Of a stretch of DNA of 64,000 bases, positions 32,655-44,748 are shown piece after piece. This DNA comes from Deinococcus apachensis DSM 19763. Lineage in GTDB: Bacteria > Deinococcota > Deinococci > Deinococcales > Deinococcaceae. Below the pieces are notes generated by a model. That model was not told where the DNA came from, did no database searches, and saw only the letters and a list, made by a program, of their open reading frames with translations. A program made the position numbers and the translations under genes. Where the stretch lies: positions 62,001 to 126,000 of the forward strand of contig NZ_KB906399.1 of the NCBI RefSeq assembly GCF_000381345.1, read 5' to 3'. The stretch's first letter is position 1. Every line of letters begins with the position of its first letter.

Positions 32655-33890
32655 ATGAACGACAACGACCCAGGCGTGAGGGGCGGCAGCCTGCTGCTGC
32701 TCGGCGCGCTGAGCGCCCTGGCCCTGAACGCGCAGGTCCGCCGCCGCCTCATCGAGGGCGGGCGTGACCTCTTCGGCACGGCGCAGGAGACGTTGGACGA
32801 GACCGTGAAGCCCGTTCTGTCGAGCTCCGCCAGCCAGGCGGAGCACGGCGCCCATGTTGCCACCCAACGGGGAGCGAAAACGCTCGGCACTCTGGGCAAG
32901 AAGGTGCCGGACCGGGCCCAGGCCCTGCTGGATGAGGCGCGGCACGAGGCCAGGGTCGCGGCCCACAAGGGGGCCCAGACGGTGGAAACGTTGCGGGAAG
33001 AGGTGCCCAGTCGAGCCCACTCCCTGTTGGAGGGTGCCCAGGAAGCCGCGGGAACAGTGGCGGGTGCGGTCGGTGCCGAGACTGCCGAACTCGCCCAAGA
33101 GGTCCAGCAGACGGCCCGGAAGGTCCAGGACCGGGTGGCCCGGCACCACCACGAGGCCGAGCGGAAGCTGGAGCGGCGCCAGCGCCAGGCCCGGCGCGAG
33201 GCAAAGAAGGCCCGGAAGGCTAGTCGAGCCCTCGCCTCCCGGGCAGAGGCCGAGGTGGGAGGCTGGCTGCGCGGCGCCGAGGGCAGCTTCGAGAGCCGTC
33301 GCCGCGACGCGGAGAGCCTGCTGCACCGCGCTCGCCGGGGCGCCGAGAAGGAATTCCGGGCGCGCCAGCGCGACTGGGACGCCGACAAGCTGGAGCGGGC
33401 CATCGCCAAGAAGGTCGCCCCCGTCCAGAAGCAGACCGAGCGTGAACTCGCCCGTCTGGACAAGCAGGCCCGGCGGCAGCGCCGCGCCCTGGAGGCCCAG
33501 CGCCGGGCCGAGGGGCGTGGGGGCTTCGGCGGCCTGCTGCTCCTCGCGCTGGTCGGTGTGGGCGCCGTCGTCCTGGCCCGCGTGCCCAGCGCCCGCCACT
33601 CCATCCTGAAAGCCGTGGAGTCCGTCAGCCCCGAGGCGGCCGAGCGCCTGCACCGGGCCAGCCGCCAGGCCCGCAACATCGTCGGCACCATGTGGCTGGA
33701 GCCCCTGGAGGAGGGACCCCGGCCCGCCCCCGCCGCTCCCGCCCCGGCCGCAGGAACGCAGGCGGGCACGAGTGGCGCGACCTGGGGCTCCTCGCCCGCC
33801 CCGGGTGCCCCCGCGGCGAGCCCCACGGCGACGACGGCCCCGGGGACCAGTCCGAATCCCCCGCAGAACCCCGCCAGCAAGTCCAACTGA
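32655..33890 (+). CDS. Coiled-coil membrane protein of unknown function
   Basis: A 411-residue Ala/Arg/Glu-rich protein. An N-terminal hydrophobic stretch (GGSLLLLGALSALALN) is followed by about 260 residues of helical, highly charged sequence with two related blocks (near 70-95 and 99-125: KxLxxLxxxVPxRAxxLLxxA), a second membrane segment (GGLLLLALVGVGAVVL, about 290-307) and a Pro/Ala/Thr low-complexity tail. The layout suggests both hydrophobic segments in the membrane and a long amphipathic coil. GAAAGGAG lies 6 nt before the ATG, a strong ribosome site unlike the leaderless neighbours. I recognise no family. Confidence 0.72.
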   Translation: MNDNDPGVRGGSLLLLGALSALALNAQVRRRLIEGGRDLFGTAQETLDETVKPVLSSSASQAEHGAHVATQRGAKTLGTLGKKVPDRAQALLDEARHEARVAAHKGAQTVETLREEVPSRAHSLLEGAQEAAGTVAGAVGAETAELAQEVQQTARKVQDRVARHHHEAERKLERRQRQARREAKKARKASRALASRAEAEVGGWLRGAEGSFESRRRDAESLLHRARRGAEKEFRARQRDWDADKLERAIAKKVAPVQKQTERELARLDKQARRQRRALEAQRRAEGRGGFGGLLLLALVGVGAVVLARVPSARHSILKAVESVSPEAAERLHRASRQARNIVGTMWLEPLEEGPRPAPAAPAPAAGTQAGTSGATWGSSPAPGAPAASPTATTAPGTSPNPPQNPASKSN

Positions 33891-33960
33891 GCCCCGCACC
33901 CATCGGGCCGCCTCCACCCCGGGGCGGCCCTCTTCGTGACGCGCGGTACACTTGGCCCTG

Positions 33961-34722
33961 ATGTCCGCCCCACCCGACGCGCCCCTCGCCCTGATCGGTC
34001 ACCCGTCCCGCGCCGCCCTGGCCCTCCGCGAGGTCGGCCTGCTCGCCCTGAACGTGCCGGGCGACGACCTCCCCGCCGTGCTGCTTGCCTGCCGGACCCT
34101 GCGCTTTGTCGGAGCCCTCGTCCACCCCTCGCGTGAGGCGTCGGTGACGGAGGTCGTGGAGGCTGACCCCGACGCGCGGCGGGCCGGACGGGTGGACGCG
34201 GTCGCCTTTACGGGCGGTGCGTCAGGGGGGTCAACTGGCACCTACACCCTGGCCGACGCCCTGCTGGACGCGGTCGAGGCGAGCGGGTACGCGGCGCGCG
34301 GGGCGAGTGCCCTGCTCGTCGGCAATGGCCCCGACCTCGCGCAGGCGCTGCCGCTCGTGCGCCTGGGCCTCGGCCAGGTCACGGTGGCCGCCGACAACCT
34401 TCCCGAGGCGCAGCGTTTCATCCGCGACCTGCCGGGCAACCTGCGGGTCTATGCCCTGGGCCGCCGCGACCCGGCCCTGCTGTCTCTGGCGGAACGGGCC
34501 GACCTGATCGTGCTGACGGGGGGCGCCCTTCCGCCGGGCCTCCTTCAGCCCTACCATACCCTCGCCGACCTTACCGGGCAGGGCAAGGCGGGGACGAGTG
34601 GGGCAGCGATCCTCGACCTCTCCGCCCTGCCTGCCCTGCGCCTCTCCCGACAGCTGCTGCACGCGACGGGGCAGCGGTATCGCCCGGAGGATCTGGCGGG
34701 ACTGGCGGAGGCGCTGGTGTAA
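33961..34722 (+). CDS. Degenerate AroE (shikimate dehydrogenase)-like protein
   Basis: A 253-residue protein with the two-domain layout of shikimate dehydrogenase but with eroded catalytic sites. ALIGHP at residues 10-15 matches the AroE N-terminus. The usual NVTIPHK is ALVHPSREAS with Arg in place of the catalytic Lys, and the usual GxNTDG is replaced by GTYTLADALL with no catalytic Asp; the NADP loop is VGNGPDLAQ instead of GAGGAARA. It is therefore unlikely to be a working AroE. TACACT (33947-33952) ends 8 nt before the ATG. Assignment is by motif only; a different Rossmann protein is possible. Confidence 0.55.
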   Translation: MSAPPDAPLALIGHPSRAALALREVGLLALNVPGDDLPAVLLACRTLRFVGALVHPSREASVTEVVEADPDARRAGRVDAVAFTGGASGGSTGTYTLADALLDAVEASGYAARGASALLVGNGPDLAQALPLVRLGLGQVTVAADNLPEAQRFIRDLPGNLRVYALGRRDPALLSLAERADLIVLTGGALPPGLLQPYHTLADLTGQGKAGTSGAAILDLSALPALRLSRQLLHATGQRYRPEDLAGLAEALV

Positions 34723-34784
34723 AACGCCTGATGCGGAATGAGGAGTTGGGTAAAGAGAGCTTTTTCCCGTTGCACAAGACGGCA

Positions 34785-34857
34785 AGCTGGCGCTTGCCTC
34801 CCCCCTCTGCAAGCAGCTCTACGAGTCCCAGCCTCCCCCGCAAGGGGGGAGGGGCAA
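34785..34857 (-). repeat. Dispersed intergenic repeat, segment B, inverted copy
   Basis: The reverse complement resembles 49748-49818 over about 70 nt, including the run GGCTGGGACTCG followed by AGAGCTGCT. It lies in the 234-nt gap after the AroE-like gene; the rest of the gap holds only the dpp terminator. See 49548-49820. Confidence 0.65.
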
Positions 34858-34904
34858 AAGAGCTCACCCGGAAGGCAACTTTTCTATTGCCCATCCAGCG
34901 TGCA

Positions 34905-34948
34905 AAGGAGAGGCGCAGGGGCTACTTCCACACCCCACGCCTCTCCTT
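34905..34948 (-). terminator. Terminator of the peptide ABC operon
   Basis: Perfect 11-bp stem, arms AAGGAGAGGCG (34905-34915) and CGCCTCTCCTT (34938-34948), with a 22-nt loop, 8 nt after the permease stop on the minus strand; TTTGCA follows. The loop is long, so confidence is moderate. Confidence 0.6.
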
Positions 34949-34956
34949 ACCCATGT

Positions 34957-35958
<1,002 letters not shown>

Positions 35959-35971
35959 ACGGTCACCTGGC

Positions 35972-37009
35972 CTAGCGGTACTGGATGCGGGGGTCGAGGG
36001 CGGCGTAGCTCAGGTCCACCAGCAGGTTGACCACACTCACGACGAGCGCGGCGAAGATCACCCCGCCCTGGATAATGGGGTAGTCGCGCTGGCTGATCGC
36101 GTCGTACACCCACGACCCCAGACCCGGCCAGGAGAAGATCGTTTCGGTCAGCACGGCGCCGCCCAGCAGCGCGCCCGCCTGAAGGCCGATCACGGTGACG
36201 ACCGGCAGCAGCGCATTCCGCAGGGCGTGCTTGAGGGTCACGGTGCGCCCCGCGAGCCCCTTGGCGCGGGCGGTCCGCACGTAGTCCTGCCCCAGCACCT
36301 CCAGCAGGCTGGAGCGGGTGATGCGCGCGATGATCGCCAGCGGAATCGACCCCAGCGCGATGGCGGGCAGGATCAGGTGACGGATGGCGTCCCACGCGGC
36401 GGCGGGCTGCCCGCGCAGCAGGGCATCGAGGACGTAGAAGCCGGTGAGGGGTTGCAGTGTCGTCTCGTTGCCCAGCCGCGCTGAGGGCGGGAGCCAGCCC
36501 AGCCGCACCGCGAAGAAATACGAGAGCAGCAGCCCCAGCCAGAAGATCGGCATACTCACGCCCACCAGGCTGATCGTGGTGGCGAGGTTGTCCCACGCGC
36601 TGTTGCGCCGAAGCGCCGCGACGACCCCGGCGGGCAGGCCGATCAGCAGGGCAAACAGCAGCGCCGCCACGGCGAGTTCCGCCGTCGCGGGGAAGCGGGC
36701 GGCCAACTCGTCGCGCACCGGGATGTTGCTCTTGATCCCGCTGCCCAAATTGCCCTGCACCAGCTGGCCGACATACTTCGGGAACTGCGCGTCGAACAGG
36801 TGGGCGGGGTCCTTGTAGTTGATGAACCAGGGCTTGTTCAGCCCAAGTTGCTCGCGCAGGGCGGCAGCGGCCTCGGGGGTGGCGCGCTCCCCCAGCATGG
36901 CGACGGCCGGGTCGCCGGGAATCGAGCGCACAAAGGCGAACACCACCACGCTGATTCCAATCATCACCAGCAGGGTCCGCAGCAGGCGGCGGATCAGGTA
37001 ACTGCCCAA
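35972..37009 (-). CDS. Peptide ABC transporter permease, DppB type
   Basis: First permease of the operon, 345 residues with the typical OppB opening (YLIRRLLRTLLVMIGISVVVFAFVRSIPGDPA) and coupling loop LGQDYVRTARAKGLAGRTVTLKHALRNALLPVVT. Loop differences from the family are minor. It sits 106 nt after the binding-protein gene, across a strong hairpin, and 13 nt before its partner permease. Confidence 0.92.
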   Translation of the reverse strand: MGSYLIRRLLRTLLVMIGISVVVFAFVRSIPGDPAVAMLGERATPEAAAALREQLGLNKPWFINYKDPAHLFDAQFPKYVGQLVQGNLGSGIKSNIPVRDELAARFPATAELAVAALLFALLIGLPAGVVAALRRNSAWDNLATTISLVGVSMPIFWLGLLLSYFFAVRLGWLPPSARLGNETTLQPLTGFYVLDALLRGQPAAAWDAIRHLILPAIALGSIPLAIIARITRSSLLEVLGQDYVRTARAKGLAGRTVTLKHALRNALLPVVTVIGLQAGALLGGAVLTETIFSWPGLGSWVYDAISQRDYPIIQGGVIFAALVVSVVNLLVDLSYAALDPRIQYR

Positions 37010-37036
37010 AGCTCGGCTCTCCTTCTCTTGATCAAG

Positions 37037-37078
37037 GGCACGCGGGGCGGGCCATGCCTCTCGCCCGTCCCGCGTGCC
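37037..37078 (-). other. Intercistronic hairpin after the peptide-binding protein gene
   Basis: Arms 37037-37052 and 37063-37078 pair over 16 bp with one G-U-type mismatch and a 10-nt loop. No T run follows on the minus strand. Such hairpins protect the binding-protein part of the message; it is the counterpart of the livK/livH terminator. Confidence 0.65.
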
Positions 37079-37115
37079 TGCCTGTGGTCAGGGGCGCGGC
37101 GCCCCTGACCCCGGC

Positions 37116-38694
<1,579 letters not shown>

Positions 38695-38879
38695 TGGCCT
38701 CCAGGTGCTGCGTCAGGCCGCGTCCCCCCGCTTGGGCAGCGGACGGGAGGGCGGCGAGCAGCGGGATCGAGCGCAAGTGCGCTCAGCGTAGGGGGGGGCG
38801 GGAACAGTGTCAAGGGAAGGTGAACCGGGCGGGGGGGCGCGGACCTGGCAAAGGGCAAGAAAGCCCTGCCCACGCCGCC

Positions 38880-40937
38880 TCACGGCCCCGGCGTGAGTTC
38901 GCCCAACGCGGCCTGCGGCTCGTCCGGGCCGATACTCACCCGGCGCTCGTCGCGCGGCTCGTTCGCCCCGCCGTAGATGCCGTCGCCGTCGCGGTCGCGG
39001 CCCCCGATCACGCTGAAGGTCCCGTCGGGCAGGTAGGCAGTGAAGCGGCCCAGCGCGTCGAGGGTGGGCTGAAAGGCCGAGCCCCGGTTGCCCTGCACGC
39101 GCAGCCCCAGCGTGTTGCTGACGGTCAGGTTGCCCAGTGCCGCCGCCGGGTTAATCATGCCGTAGCCGAACGCCTCGTCGCGCCCGGCCTCGCCCAGATC
39201 GGTGGTGGTCGCCACCATGCGCGCCAGCGTGTCGTCCCGCCCCTTGGTGACGCCCTTGCTGAGCAGCAGGGCCGCGAGCGCGCTGACCTGCGGGGTGGCC
39301 TGGCTGGTGCCCGCGTAGCTGTAGTAGGTGGGCTGATCTTTGGCGTAGTCCCAGTCGGTCGAGAGGATCACGTCGGGGTAGGGTTTGCCGTTCAGGCTGC
39401 CCCCATTGTAGAAGGTGGCCTCCCGCGAAACGTCCACGCCACCCGGTGCCGAGAGCATGACCTGCGGGTAGCTGTTGCTGTACTCAGCGTGAACGGGAGC
39501 GCTCGCCCCCGAGAGGGTGACTGAGGCGACCGCCACCGCCCCCTCGCAGGCTGCCGGGTAGTAGGGCTCGCTGCCGTAGCCGTTGCCCGCCGCCGCCACC
39601 ACGAGGGCGCCCCGCGCGGTCACCTCGGCCACCGCGCCGCACAGGGGCCGCGCTTCCTCGGCCGACACCGGCCCCCCCAGGCTGAGGTTGATCACCGCCG
39701 CAGGATGGGGGCTGGTGTACGTCTTTCCCCCCAGCGTGACCGTGAGGCCCGCCGCGTAGCGCACTGCGTTCACGACATCCGCGGTCGTCGCATTGTCCGC
39801 CGTGTCGATCACCCGGATGGGCAGCACTTTGACGGACGCCCGGTACGCCGCCCCCACCACGCCGCTCGTGCTGCACGACCCGCAACCCGCGTACGGCGCG
39901 ATCTTGCCCCAGCGCGCGGCGATGATCCCCGTCACGTGGGTGCCGTGGCTGCCGGTGCTCCGGCCCGGGGTGTCGGGATCGGTGGGATCGGTGTCGGGGC
40001 CATTGCCGTCCCCGTTGCTGCTGCTCGTCACGACGTCCAGCGCGCCCTCGCCCGGCCCGTAGAGCACCCCCTGAAGGTCGGGGTGGTCGAAGCGGACCCC
40101 CGTGTCGATCACCGCCACCGTGACCGGTCGGGTGTACCCCCCGGCCTCCATGTCGCGCCAGACCGCCCCGTACCCCAGCAGCTTGTAGGCCCACTGGAGG
40201 CCCGCGTACTGGTCGGTGGGCACCACGGGCTGGCCCAGCCCCTGCGCGTGCAGCACGGCATTGGGCACCGCATATTCCACGTTGGGGTCGGCTTGCAGGC
40301 TCCGCAGTGCCCCCGCCACGTCCGCCGTTTCCAGCAGCACGGCCCGGCTGCCCAGATCCCGCCGCTCGCCGCGCGGAACGTCCAGCCGCGTCAGCGTGCC
40401 CCGGGTCACGTCCTGGGCCGCCTCGCTCAGGGTGGTCACCGGGACTGCCCGGCCCAGTGCGACGGCCTGCGCCGCCGCCGAGCGGTACTTCACGATAACG
40501 CCGCGAGCTTCCCCGGCACTCTGCGTCCCCAGGCGGCCCTCCGGCTCCACATCGGTCGCCTGCACGCTGGCCGCGTCCATCACCCGCCCGGTAACCGTGT
40601 ACTGGTCCGCGGTGACCGTCCAGACCGTGCGGCCACTCGCCGAGCCGTTCTTCCAGACGACCGTCACCTCACCGCTCAGCCGGGGCTGATCCGCCGAGAC
40701 CGGCGTTCCCCGCGACCGGTCCGCTGTGAAGTTCACGCTCACGTCGCCTTTTCCGGAGGAAGGCGAGACGCTCAGCCAGTCGGGCACCTTCTCGATGCTC
40801 CATGACCCGCCGAAGGACTGCGACGCCGAGGTGCTCAGCGCCCTCCCCAGCGCGACCGTCTGGGGGGTGACGGGCTCGGGAGTCTGTGTGCAGGCGGACA
40901 GCAGCGCTGCCGTGAGCAGGGCGGAAAGTCTTTTCAT
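38880..40937 (-). CDS. S8 family subtilisin-like protease, lipoprotein
   Basis: Secreted serine protease of 685 residues. Signal with lipobox LLSAC. An N-terminal propeptide-like region precedes the catalytic domain: Asp in VAVIDTGVRFDHPD, His in HGTHVTGIIAARWG, Ser in YAGTSQATPQVSALAALL, and oxyanion-type Asn in VAAAGNGYGSE. A disulfide-like CGSC occurs after the His. The tail has DRDGDGIYGG, a calcium-loop-like motif, beside a short carbohydrate-binding-like beta domain. ATG 40937 is used (MKRLSALL). Many Deinococcus secrete several subtilases; substrate unknown. Confidence 0.92.
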   Translation of the reverse strand: MKRLSALLTAALLSACTQTPEPVTPQTVALGRALSTSASQSFGGSWSIEKVPDWLSVSPSSGKGDVSVNFTADRSRGTPVSADQPRLSGEVTVVWKNGSASGRTVWTVTADQYTVTGRVMDAASVQATDVEPEGRLGTQSAGEARGVIVKYRSAAAQAVALGRAVPVTTLSEAAQDVTRGTLTRLDVPRGERRDLGSRAVLLETADVAGALRSLQADPNVEYAVPNAVLHAQGLGQPVVPTDQYAGLQWAYKLLGYGAVWRDMEAGGYTRPVTVAVIDTGVRFDHPDLQGVLYGPGEGALDVVTSSSNGDGNGPDTDPTDPDTPGRSTGSHGTHVTGIIAARWGKIAPYAGCGSCSTSGVVGAAYRASVKVLPIRVIDTADNATTADVVNAVRYAAGLTVTLGGKTYTSPHPAAVINLSLGGPVSAEEARPLCGAVAEVTARGALVVAAAGNGYGSEPYYPAACEGAVAVASVTLSGASAPVHAEYSNSYPQVMLSAPGGVDVSREATFYNGGSLNGKPYPDVILSTDWDYAKDQPTYYSYAGTSQATPQVSALAALLLSKGVTKGRDDTLARMVATTTDLGEAGRDEAFGYGMINPAAALGNLTVSNTLGLRVQGNRGSAFQPTLDALGRFTAYLPDGTFSVIGGRDRDGDGIYGGANEPRDERRVSIGPDEPQAALGELTPGP

Positions 40938-40973
40938 GTAGATCTCAGCATGCCTCATCGAAAATGAAGGTGC

Positions 40974-41522
40974 ATGAACGCTCTGGCGACGTCAGAATGG
41001 GGCGTGCCCAGCGGACGTATTCACAATCTCATCAATATCGCTGCCTACAGCGTCCTCGCTACCGGAGTGCTGCTTGCCACCCGGCAGAGCCTCCTCACCG
41101 TCACGCCCGCGCAGGCCCTGAACTTCAGCCTGGGCTTTTTCGCGGGCACCTTCCTCCTCTCGCCTGACCTCGACCTCGCCGAGGGCCGGGTGGACAGCAA
41201 GCGGCGCTGGGGCGTGCTGGGGGTGCTGTGGGTGCCCTACGGCATGCTCTTCAGCCACCGCGGCCTCTCGCACACCTGGCTGATCGGCCCGCTCACCCGG
41301 CTGGCGTACCTCGCTGTCATTGTGGGCCTCGTCGTCGGCCTGCTGCGCTTCGTGTGGCCGAACATGCCGCTCCCGACCATCCCGCAACCCCTCAGCCTGA
41401 AGGTGCTGCTGCCCCTCTTGAGCGGCTACTACCTCAGCCAGTGGCTCCACCTCATCGCCGACGGCGTGCGGCCCGACCATGGAATGCGCCACGCGCGGCG
41501 GAAGGTGCGGGGCCGGGCCTGA
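40974..41522 (+). CDS. DUF2227 putative metal-binding membrane protein
   Basis: A 182-residue membrane protein of the DUF2227 family: GRIHNLINIAAYS near the N-terminus, FLLSPDLDLAEG, FSHRGLSHTWLIGPLTR and GYYLSQWLHLIADG. The His and Asp residues inside these helices are arranged like metal-dependent hydrolase sites (similar to YdjM/LexA-induced membrane proteins); activity unknown. Divergent from the protease gene with only 36 nt between the starts. GAAGGTG is 2-8 nt before the ATG. Confidence 0.82.
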   Translation: MNALATSEWGVPSGRIHNLINIAAYSVLATGVLLATRQSLLTVTPAQALNFSLGFFAGTFLLSPDLDLAEGRVDSKRRWGVLGVLWVPYGMLFSHRGLSHTWLIGPLTRLAYLAVIVGLVVGLLRFVWPNMPLPTIPQPLSLKVLLPLLSGYYLSQWLHLIADGVRPDHGMRHARRKVRGRA

Positions 41523-41532
41523 GGGGCGCCGG

Positions 41533-41925
41533 TCAGGCCTGGAAGGTCAGGGCGCGCAGCAGGAACCGGAACAGGGCGGCGGCGACCGCCAACGCCGGGA
41601 GGACGATGCCCCTCACCACGTTGAAGGCTTCCTGTGCCTGCCGCACCCGGGTGGCGACCCCCACGCAGATGTCGCGGGCGGCCTTCAGCCCCACAGCGCG
41701 CACCTCCCGGGCCGACACCCCCGCCCCCGCACAGTCCTGGAAGGTCACGCAGGTCTCCCCGAGACGTGCGGCCAGCGCCTCGGGGCTCAGCGTGTCTCCT
41801 TCCACAGACTTCACGAACCCGAACGCCGTGCCGCCCAGCACCCGCACCGTCTCGCCCCCGACCTGAAAGGACGGCGCGCAGGAGGGCGGCGGCAGGCCCA
41901 CGAGCAGACCCACCTGAATGAGCAT
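41533..41925 (-). CDS. Hypothetical single-pass membrane protein
   Basis: A 130-residue protein with a C-terminal membrane helix (VVRGIVLPALAVAAALFRFLL). Three cysteines (CVTFQDC and ICVG) and the stretch VLGGTAFGFVKSVEG stand out. The N-terminus is hydrophobic but lacks a clear signal. No family recognised. Convergent with DUF2227 (10 nt apart), which supports both ends being real. Confidence 0.5.
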   Translation of the reverse strand: MLIQVGLLVGLPPPSCAPSFQVGGETVRVLGGTAFGFVKSVEGDTLSPEALAARLGETCVTFQDCAGAGVSAREVRAVGLKAARDICVGVATRVRQAQEAFNVVRGIVLPALAVAAALFRFLLRALTFQA

Positions 41926-41969
41926 TCAGGGGGACTTCTGGGATGAGGTGCAAATCTGTGGAACCGGGC

Positions 41970-42712
<743 letters not shown>

Positions 42713-42775
42713 GGAAGAGGGTACGGGGAAAGTGGGAACCCCGTGCAAGCGGGCTGCACGTTGGCGCAGGGCGAG

Positions 42776-43441
42776 TCAGACGGGCAAGGTCTTGACCTGC
42801 AACCCTTTTCGGGGTCGGTCCTGCCGCAACCACTCCAGCACGTCTCCCGCCCACTCCTCGGGACTGCTGGAGGAGGGGTCGATCACGAGATCCCCCTCCC
42901 CGTGGGCATACACCTTGTCGTAGGCCCAGCGGGCCAGACCCCGCGGCCTTCCGGCCCGGGTGGCTTCCCGCTCGGCCTCCCAGGCTTCGCAGGCCTCCAG
43001 GGGCGGTTTGAGCGTGATCAGGAGAGGGTGAAAGGGCTGCCACAACCGCGCCGCCTCCTCGACCCAGGAGCGTTCCAGGAACAGCACGTCCACGAGCACA
43101 TTGTTGCCGGAGGTCAACAACCCCGCGACCGCGTGGTGCAGCCCGGACACCACCTGCTGGCCCACCGGACCCAGCCCAAGCCCGGTCACGGGTGGAGCGG
43201 CGCCGTCCGCCGTCTCGTACCACGCTCCCTCCTTCTCCTGCGTCTGAAAAGGAAAGTAACGGAGCGGCATGGTCATCCACAGCAGGTCGTAGCCCAGCAG
43301 CAGGTACGGCTCTTCCAGCCAGCTTTGCAGGGTGCGGCAGAAGGTGCTCTTGCCCGCGCTGGACGTTCCATTCACGACGATCAATCGTCCCGGGCTCACA
43401 AGGGCACCACCACGGACTTGCCTGCACTCTGCGCCATACAT
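42776..43441 (-). CDS. Chloramphenicol phosphotransferase-like kinase
   Basis: A 221-residue P-loop kinase of the CPT family: Walker A VNGTSSAGKSTFCRTLQ near residue 30, followed by a GYDLLWMTMPLRYF region and VLVDVLFLERSW typical of chloramphenicol 3-O-phosphotransferase. Many homologues in non-producers have other or unknown substrates. Start uncertain: ATG 43441 is the conservative choice, with GTG codons at 43408 and 43396 also in frame. It is followed at 65 nt by the methyltransferase gene. Confidence 0.72.
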   Translation of the reverse strand: MYGAECRQVRGGALVSPGRLIVVNGTSSAGKSTFCRTLQSWLEEPYLLLGYDLLWMTMPLRYFPFQTQEKEGAWYETADGAAPPVTGLGLGPVGQQVVSGLHHAVAGLLTSGNNVLVDVLFLERSWVEEAARLWQPFHPLLITLKPPLEACEAWEAEREATRAGRPRGLARWAYDKVYAHGEGDLVIDPSSSSPEEWAGDVLEWLRQDRPRKGLQVKTLPV

Positions 43442-43527
43442 GATGGTATCGTGCTGGCCGCCTGCCCAGAAACCTTGAAGGCTGGGGCGGAACCTGGGGA
43501 TGGGCCTGCGGTTTCGCGCCGTGTGAA

Positions 43528-44748
43528 TCAGTGACTTCCCCGGCCCTTCCCCGCCCCGTACCGCTCCACGAACGCCCCCCGCCCCATCACGCTTAACCTG
43601 GGCTCGGGTGCCTGAGAAGCGCTGCCGTAAGCCCGGCGCAGCACGCTCGCCCACAGGCGCAGGCGTTGAGTCGTTGCAGGAGAGAGGTTCTGCGTCTCGA
43701 AGCCCAGCGTGGCGAGGAGGGGGGACAGGGCGCTCAGGCAGAAGACGACCCGCGCATCCCGCAACTCGGGTCGCGTCTGGAGGTCCCGCGCCACGTCCCG
43801 CAGGTCCTCCCGGGCGAGGCGCAGGCTGCGGCGCAGGCCCAGGTCCACCAGCAGCGGATTGTTGACGTGGAACTCGGCGGAGGGGGTGCCCTTGCGGATG
43901 GGGGTGCCGTCGGCCAGCGTCACGCCCTCCAGGGGGAACCGCACCGGCCCCACCCGGAAGAGGTTGTCCGCGTGCCCCCCGGCGGGCCGGGTGTTGCCCA
44001 GCCGGTCGAACACCTGGTCGAGACTCCCCATCAGGCGCCTTGGCAGGTCCCTGAGGGTCAGCGGCCGTGCGCCGTCCAACTCCCCCAGCGGCACGAGCGC
44101 GTGGCCCCGGCCCCGCAGGTCCTCAAGCAGGCCGGGCAGCATCGGCACCGTGATTCGGGCCCCCGGCCCCGCGTCGTGCAGCACCACGACAGCACCGGGG
44201 TGGGCGAGCGCGTTCACCCTCTGCCGCACCGATTCGGGGGTGGAGGCCGGGTGCCAGTCGCGCCCCTCGATGTCCCAGTGCGCGCCCGTCACCCCTGCCG
44301 CGCGCTGGCCGAGCAGCGTGGCGAGGGTATAGGCGCCATGTGGGGGCCGGTGCAGGCGGGTGGGTCGTCCGGTCACCGCCGAAATACGCCGCGCCGCTCT
44401 CAAGGGGTCGAAGAAGGTCCCCCACGGAGTCCGTATCCAGGCGTGGAGGTGGCGGTCCGCATGCGCCTCCACCTCATGTCCTTCCGCGAGCATCCGCCCG
44501 ATCAGGTCGGGGTGCGCCTCCGCCCGGTGTGCAAGGACGAAGAAGGTGGCGCGGCCCCCGACCTCCCGCAAGGCGTCCAGCACGGCCGGAGTGGTCTCCG
44601 GGTCCGGCCCGTCGTCGAAGGTGAGGGCGAGGGCCTTCCGGGTCTGACGTCCCTCCCGGATCACTCCCAGGCCCAACCGCTGTGCGAGCAGGTAGGGGAG
44701 GCCAACGTAGCCCAGCAGCGCCAGGGCGACCCAGCCCCGCCGCCTCAT
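43528..44748 (-). CDS. Polysaccharide deacetylase (NodB domain)
   Basis: Carbohydrate esterase family 4 protein, 406 residues, with an N-terminal membrane helix (WVALALLGYVGLPYLLAQ). NodB motifs: LTFDDGPDPETT, HEVEAHADRH (metal His), RPPHGAY and VVVLHDAGPG. The remaining 180 residues form a second domain (LTLRDLPRRLMG to the C-terminus), perhaps YkoP-like, without a recognised catalytic residue. ATG 44748 overlaps the glycosyltransferase stop as ATGA, so it is the last gene of a coupled envelope operon. Confidence 0.88.
   Translation of the reverse strand: MRRRGWVALALLGYVGLPYLLAQRLGLGVIREGRQTRKALALTFDDGPDPETTPAVLDALREVGGRATFFVLAHRAEAHPDLIGRMLAEGHEVEAHADRHLHAWIRTPWGTFFDPLRAARRISAVTGRPTRLHRPPHGAYTLATLLGQRAAGVTGAHWDIEGRDWHPASTPESVRQRVNALAHPGAVVVLHDAGPGARITVPMLPGLLEDLRGRGHALVPLGELDGARPLTLRDLPRRLMGSLDQVFDRLGNTRPAGGHADNLFRVGPVRFPLEGVTLADGTPIRKGTPSAEFHVNNPLLVDLGLRRSLRLAREDLRDVARDLQTRPELRDARVVFCLSALSPLLATLGFETQNLSPATTQRLRLWASVLRRAYGSASQAPEPRLSVMGRGAFVERYGAGKGRGSH

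Noticed and set aside
34723..34956. Small gene in the gap after the AroE-like gene
   Set aside because: Frames of 93 and 430 residues cross the repeat and the dpp terminator and continue antisense through permease genes; nothing supports coding.
43396..43654. Longer N-terminus for the CPT-like kinase
   Set aside because: Sequence before residue 1 at 43441 is Arg/Gly-rich without homology or ribosome site.
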